Shown here piece by piece: positions 33,166 to 36,150 of a DNA stretch of 36,150 bases. The DNA lies in NCBI RefSeq assembly GCF_028715765.1, contig NZ_JAQURE010000034.1:1-36150 (forward strand), given 5' to 3'. Origin of the DNA: Rhodoferax sp. GTDB lineage: Bacteria > Pseudomonadota > Gammaproteobacteria > Burkholderiales > Burkholderiaceae_C. The notes under the pieces are model-generated. The model was given only the letters and a program-made list of their open reading frames with translations. It ran no database searches and was not told the DNA's origin. Positions within the stretch are counted from its first letter, which is position 1. Each line of letters starts with the position of its first letter. The position numbers and the translations under genes are program-made.

Positions 33166-35181
33166 CTACGCTTGCAGCTTACGGTACAGCGTTTGCCGAC
33201 TGATGCCGAGCTGCCGGGCGGCTTGCGACACATTGCCGCTGTTGCGCTCAAGCGCCTGACGCATGGCCGCTTGTGAGAGCTCTTGCAGGTTGGGTACAGG
33301 TGGTGTGGGCTTGAAAGCTGAATCTTGCGCGGGTTGAGGTGGCTGCTGCAGCACTTGCGCGGCAAGTGCCACGTCCTCCTGCACATCATCCGACAAATGC
33401 TCCCAGTCAATGCACGCCTCATGCGGCTCCAGCATGGCACTGGCGGTGCGCAAGGCGTTGGCGTATTGGCGCAGATTGCCCGGCCAGGCGTGTTGCCGCA
33501 ATCGCACCAGCAGCGCCGGCGCCACGTGCACGCGGCACCCCGGATTCAGGTCAGCCAGCAAGCGCCGCGTGAGCTCATCAAAATCGGTGCGTTCTCGCAA
33601 GGGCGGCAATTGCACCGTCAAGCCGTTCAGACGGTAATACAAGTCACTGCGAAAACGCCCCTGCTCCGCCGCTTCACGCAGCTTGCAGTGCGTGGCACAC
33701 ATCAAGGCAAAGTCAACCGCCACGGCCGCGCCACCGCCCAGCGGGCTGACCTGGCGCTCTTGCAACACGCGCAACAGCCGCGCCTGCATGGGCAGCGGCA
33801 TGTCGCCAATTTCGTCCAGAAACAGTGTGCCGCCATGGGCTTCACGCAAGCGCCCAGCGCTACCCTCGCGCCGGGCACCGGTGAACGCGCCAGGCGCATA
33901 GCCAAAGAGCTCGGCTTCAATCAAATTCTCAGGCACCGCCGCGCAATTGATGGCCACAAACGGCTTGGTGCGGCGCGGCCCACTTTCATGCACGGCGCGC
34001 GCAAACAGCTCTTTGCCCACACCAGACTCACCCTGAATCAGCAGCGGTATGGGTTTGCCGGCCACGCGCCGAGCTTTGTCGGCAGCGCTGCGCCAGCGCA
34101 GGTCGCCAGTGTCCAACTGGGCTAGCGCGTCAGCCGTGGGCTCCAGCACAGGTGCCGCAACGGCCGCAGCTGGCCGCATGACGCGGCCATGCTCACCCTG
34201 CGTGGCGGCGTCGTGCTGCACCAGTGCCAACAAGGCCGTGCCATCGCGCCGATGCACCTGCAGTGGCTGGCCAGGGCGGCGCTGGTGCTGCTGCAGCAAG
34301 GCGTCCAGTGACACATCCAGCAAGGTTTTGACGGGCACCGCCCCCAGATCGGCGGGGGTCAACCCCAATTGCAGCAGCGCGGCGCGGTTAGCGCCCACCA
34401 CCCAGCCGTCGCCAGACAGCGCCAAAATGCCCTCGGCCACGGTGCCAATGCCTTCGCGCTGGGGGTGCAAATGCAGCCGGATGTGCTGGCGGCAAGTGGC
34501 ACCCATCAAGCGGTTTTCAATCAGCCGCGCCGCCATGCTGACCAGCCCATAGGTGTGCGGATGCCCGCCGCGGTAGTCACCCGAGATGTCGAGCACGCCC
34601 ATGAGCTGGCCGGTGGCCGACACAATGGGTGCGGCGGTGCAGGTTAAAAAGTCATTGCGCTCAAAGAAGTGTTCACCCCCATGAATCTCGATCTGGCTGC
34701 GCTCGGCCAGCGCCGTGCCAATGGCATTGGTGCCGCGGTGGTGTTCATGCCACGACGCACCGTTGGACAACGCCACCTGCTGCGCGCGTTGCAAAAAATC
34801 AGTGCGCCCCAGGGTGTGCATCAGAATGCCTTGCGCATTGGCCAAAATCACCATGCTCTGGCTGTCTTGCACTTGTTCAAACAGCACCTCCATCACCGGG
34901 CGTGAGTGCACCAGCAGCTCGTGCTGGCTGGCCATGAGTCGGCTCAGTTCGGCGGCGCTGGTGTGCACCGTGTCACGCGCTGGGCCATTTGGCAGCAACC
35001 CTGCAGCCAAACTGCGCTGCCAGGAGCGCGCCACACTGGCATCAAGGCCGTCAGGCGGGCACATGCCATGTTCAAGAAAGTGCAATCGAGCCTGGCGCAA
35101 AGCCGGGGCGGTGGGTGGGGTGCGCAATGGGTTGTCTCCGGTGCAGCGGGGTGGTCCGCTCATGCTTTTTATTGCCGCCAT
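33166..35181 (-). CDS. sigma-54-dependent transcriptional activator, AcoR type
   Basis: 671 residues from ATG 35181; the frame remains open to 35316, and ATG 35163 is an alternative start. An N-terminal GAF-type sensor region (about 60-300, with HRGTNAIGTAL and GEHFFERND) is followed by an AAA+ core: Walker A GESGVGKE, the sigma-54 contact GAFTGARREG, Walker B FLDEIGDMP and a sensor-type R region. A Fis-type HTH ends the protein (NVSQAARQLGISRQTLYRKL). AcoR-like activators control acetoin or alcohol/aldehyde oxidation genes. The divergent aldehyde dehydrogenase, with its sigma-54 promoter and TGACAG sites, is the obvious target. Confidence 0.88.
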   Translation of the reverse strand: MAAIKSMSGPPRCTGDNPLRTPPTAPALRQARLHFLEHGMCPPDGLDASVARSWQRSLAAGLLPNGPARDTVHTSAAELSRLMASQHELLVHSRPVMEVLFEQVQDSQSMVILANAQGILMHTLGRTDFLQRAQQVALSNGASWHEHHRGTNAIGTALAERSQIEIHGGEHFFERNDFLTCTAAPIVSATGQLMGVLDISGDYRGGHPHTYGLVSMAARLIENRLMGATCRQHIRLHLHPQREGIGTVAEGILALSGDGWVVGANRAALLQLGLTPADLGAVPVKTLLDVSLDALLQQHQRRPGQPLQVHRRDGTALLALVQHDAATQGEHGRVMRPAAAVAAPVLEPTADALAQLDTGDLRWRSAADKARRVAGKPIPLLIQGESGVGKELFARAVHESGPRRTKPFVAINCAAVPENLIEAELFGYAPGAFTGARREGSAGRLREAHGGTLFLDEIGDMPLPMQARLLRVLQERQVSPLGGGAAVAVDFALMCATHCKLREAAEQGRFRSDLYYRLNGLTVQLPPLRERTDFDELTRRLLADLNPGCRVHVAPALLVRLRQHAWPGNLRQYANALRTASAMLEPHEACIDWEHLSDDVQEDVALAAQVLQQPPQPAQDSAFKPTPPVPNLQELSQAAMRQALERNSGNVSQAARQLGISRQTLYRKLQA

Positions 35182-35243
35182 GGTAGTCACGAACCCTTGG
35201 CCTGACGATATGAAACGCCATGCATAACGCGGCCGCGCCAGCA

Positions 35244-35281
35244 CTGTCACAAAACTTGACAGGTGTTCCAACGCTTGACAG
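35244..35281. promoter_or_regulatory. TGACAG half-sites: candidate activator binding sites
   Basis: CTGTCA (35244-35249) and TGACAG (35257-35262) form a perfect inverted pair seven bases apart, and a second TGACAG (35276-35281) follows at a 19-base distance. They lie 77-114 bases before the sigma-54 -24 element, a usual position for upstream activator sites. Confidence 0.5.
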
Positions 35282-35357
35282 TCCGTGCGCCAGCCGGGTG
35301 ATGGGCACACAAGCAAAAGTTGTTTGAAATCAATGCGTTAAATGGGTCTGGCCACAT

Positions 35358-35372
35358 TGGCACGCATCTTGA
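35358..35372 (+). promoter_or_regulatory. sigma-54 promoter of the aldehyde dehydrogenase gene
   Basis: TGGCAC (35358-35363), five bases, then TTGA (35369-35372): the consensus is TGGCAC-N5-TTGC, so only the last base differs. Transcription would begin near 35384, about 50 bases before the ATG at 35435. It agrees with the AcoR-type activator gene reading away from it. Confidence 0.7.
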
Positions 35373-35434
35373 CTCAAAGACATGGCCCGCAAGGGAATTT
35401 TTATCCATTCATTGCAAAAAATCAGGAGACACAC

Positions 35435-36150
35435 ATGATCTACGCAGCCCCCGGCCAAGCCGGCGCAAAAATCGCCTACAAAACCCGTTACGACAACTTC
35501 ATTGGTGGCAAATACGTCGCGCCACTCAAAGGCGAATACTTTGACGTGATCACCCCCATCAGCGGCCGTGCCTACACCCAGGCCGCCCGCTCGGGCGCTG
35601 AAGACATTGAGCTGGCACTGGATGCCGCCCACGCTGCGGCTGATGCCTGGGGCAAAACCTCGGTCACCGACCGCTCCAACATCTTGCTGAAAATTGCCGA
35701 CCGCATTGACGCCAACCTGGAGCTGCTGGCCTACGCCGAAACCGTGGACAACGGCAAGCCGATCCGCGAAACGCTGGCTGCTGACATTCCGCTCTCAAGC
35801 GACCACTTCCGCTACTTTGCCGGTTGCATCCGCGCCCAAGAAGGAGCGCTCAGCGACATCAACGAAAACACCGTGGCCTACCACTACCACGAGCCACTGG
35901 GTGTGGTCGGGCAAATCATCCCCTGGAACTTTCCGATTTTGATGGCCGCCTGGAAGCTGGCACCAGCCCTGGCTGCAGGCAACTGCGTGGTGCTCAAACC
36001 CGCCGAATCGACCCCGGTGAGCATTTTGATTTTGATGGAAGTCATTGGCGACCTGCTGCCCCCAGGCGTGCTCAACATCGTCAACGGTTATGGCCGCGAA
36101 GCCGGTATGCCGCTGGCCACCAGCAAACGCATTGCCAAGATTGCCTTCAC
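35435..36150 (+). CDS. NAD-dependent aldehyde dehydrogenase (AcoD/ExaC type), 3'-truncated
   Basis: The ATG at 35435 follows AGGAG by six bases. The 238 visible residues are the N-terminal half of a roughly 500-residue enzyme and run off the window end. [47 protein letters not shown] and [10 protein letters not shown] are standard for acetaldehyde/aldehyde dehydrogenases. The catalytic Cys lies beyond the window. Oxidation of acetaldehyde from acetoin or ethanol to acetate is inferred from the AcoR-type neighbour. Confidence 0.9.
   Translation, partial: MIYAAPGQAGAKIAYKTRYDNFIGGKYVAPLKGEYFDVITPISGRAYTQAARSGAEDIELALDAAHAAADAWGKTSVTDRSNILLKIADRIDANLELLAYAETVDNGKPIRETLAADIPLSSDHFRYFAGCIRAQEGALSDINENTVAYHYHEPLGVVGQIIPWNFPILMAAWKLAPALAAGNCVVLKPAESTPVSILILMEVIGDLLPPGVLNIVNGYGREAGMPLATSKRIAKIAF

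Overview
The window looks like a chromosomal segment of a betaproteobacterium, most likely of the Comamonadaceae (Rhodoferax/Polaromonas-like). The signs are GC-rich coding with strong third-position bias, a pilin cluster of the betaproteobacterial type, and an interspersed palindrome with the core AAGCGCTAGCAGCTAT / GCGCTTATT-AATAAGCGC that I associate with that family. The assignment rests on gene content and style, not on a search. No rRNA, tRNA, CRISPR array or transposase was seen.

Layout. (1) 1-8125: a 5'-truncated LpxH-like metallophosphoesterase, then a leftward ABC importer operon (solute-binding protein, two permeases, ATPase) with an EAL-CBS-GGDEF protein at its end. A four-half-site Pho-box-like control region separates this operon from a rightward lipoprotein phosphoesterase. 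A DUF2805-type protein follows, apparently coupled to a 56-residue upstream ORF. (2) 8289-13580: a rightward electron-transfer cluster of octaheme cytochrome c (OTR type), membrane cytochrome b, outer-membrane porin, small periplasmic protein and periplasmic rhodanese, behind an FNR-type promoter. The last three resemble ExtI, ExtJ and ExtH of Geobacter, which makes this the most interesting system in the window. (3) 13662-16556: a 964-residue fusion of a membrane domain, a spermidine-synthase-like domain and TPRs. (4) 16659-20954: a minor pilin operon (fimT, pilV, pilW, pilX, pilE) in which the slot usually held by pilY1 carries a secreted protein built of 25 charged G-x-D pentapeptides. (5) 20970-26019: leftward genes for an acyltransferase with an in-frame repeat-element insertion, a transglutaminase (Tgl)-like protein, and a CHASE-PAS-GGDEF-EAL protein. 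(6) 26095-32551: a leftward type I restriction-modification operon, hsdR-hsdS-dinD-hsdM, with dinD lodged between hsdS and hsdM. (7) 32691-36150: bacteriohemerythrin, an AcoR-type sigma-54 activator, and a divergent 3'-truncated aldehyde dehydrogenase with a near-consensus sigma-54 promoter and TGACAG half-sites.

Together these suggest a free-living, facultatively anaerobic or microaerobic bacterium with anaerobic respiration of an extracellular or sulfur/selenium-type acceptor, type IV pili, c-di-GMP signalling, phosphate-responsive scavenging and alcohol/acetoin-type carbon use. The roles are inferred from families. The regulatory sites are read by eye and are untested.
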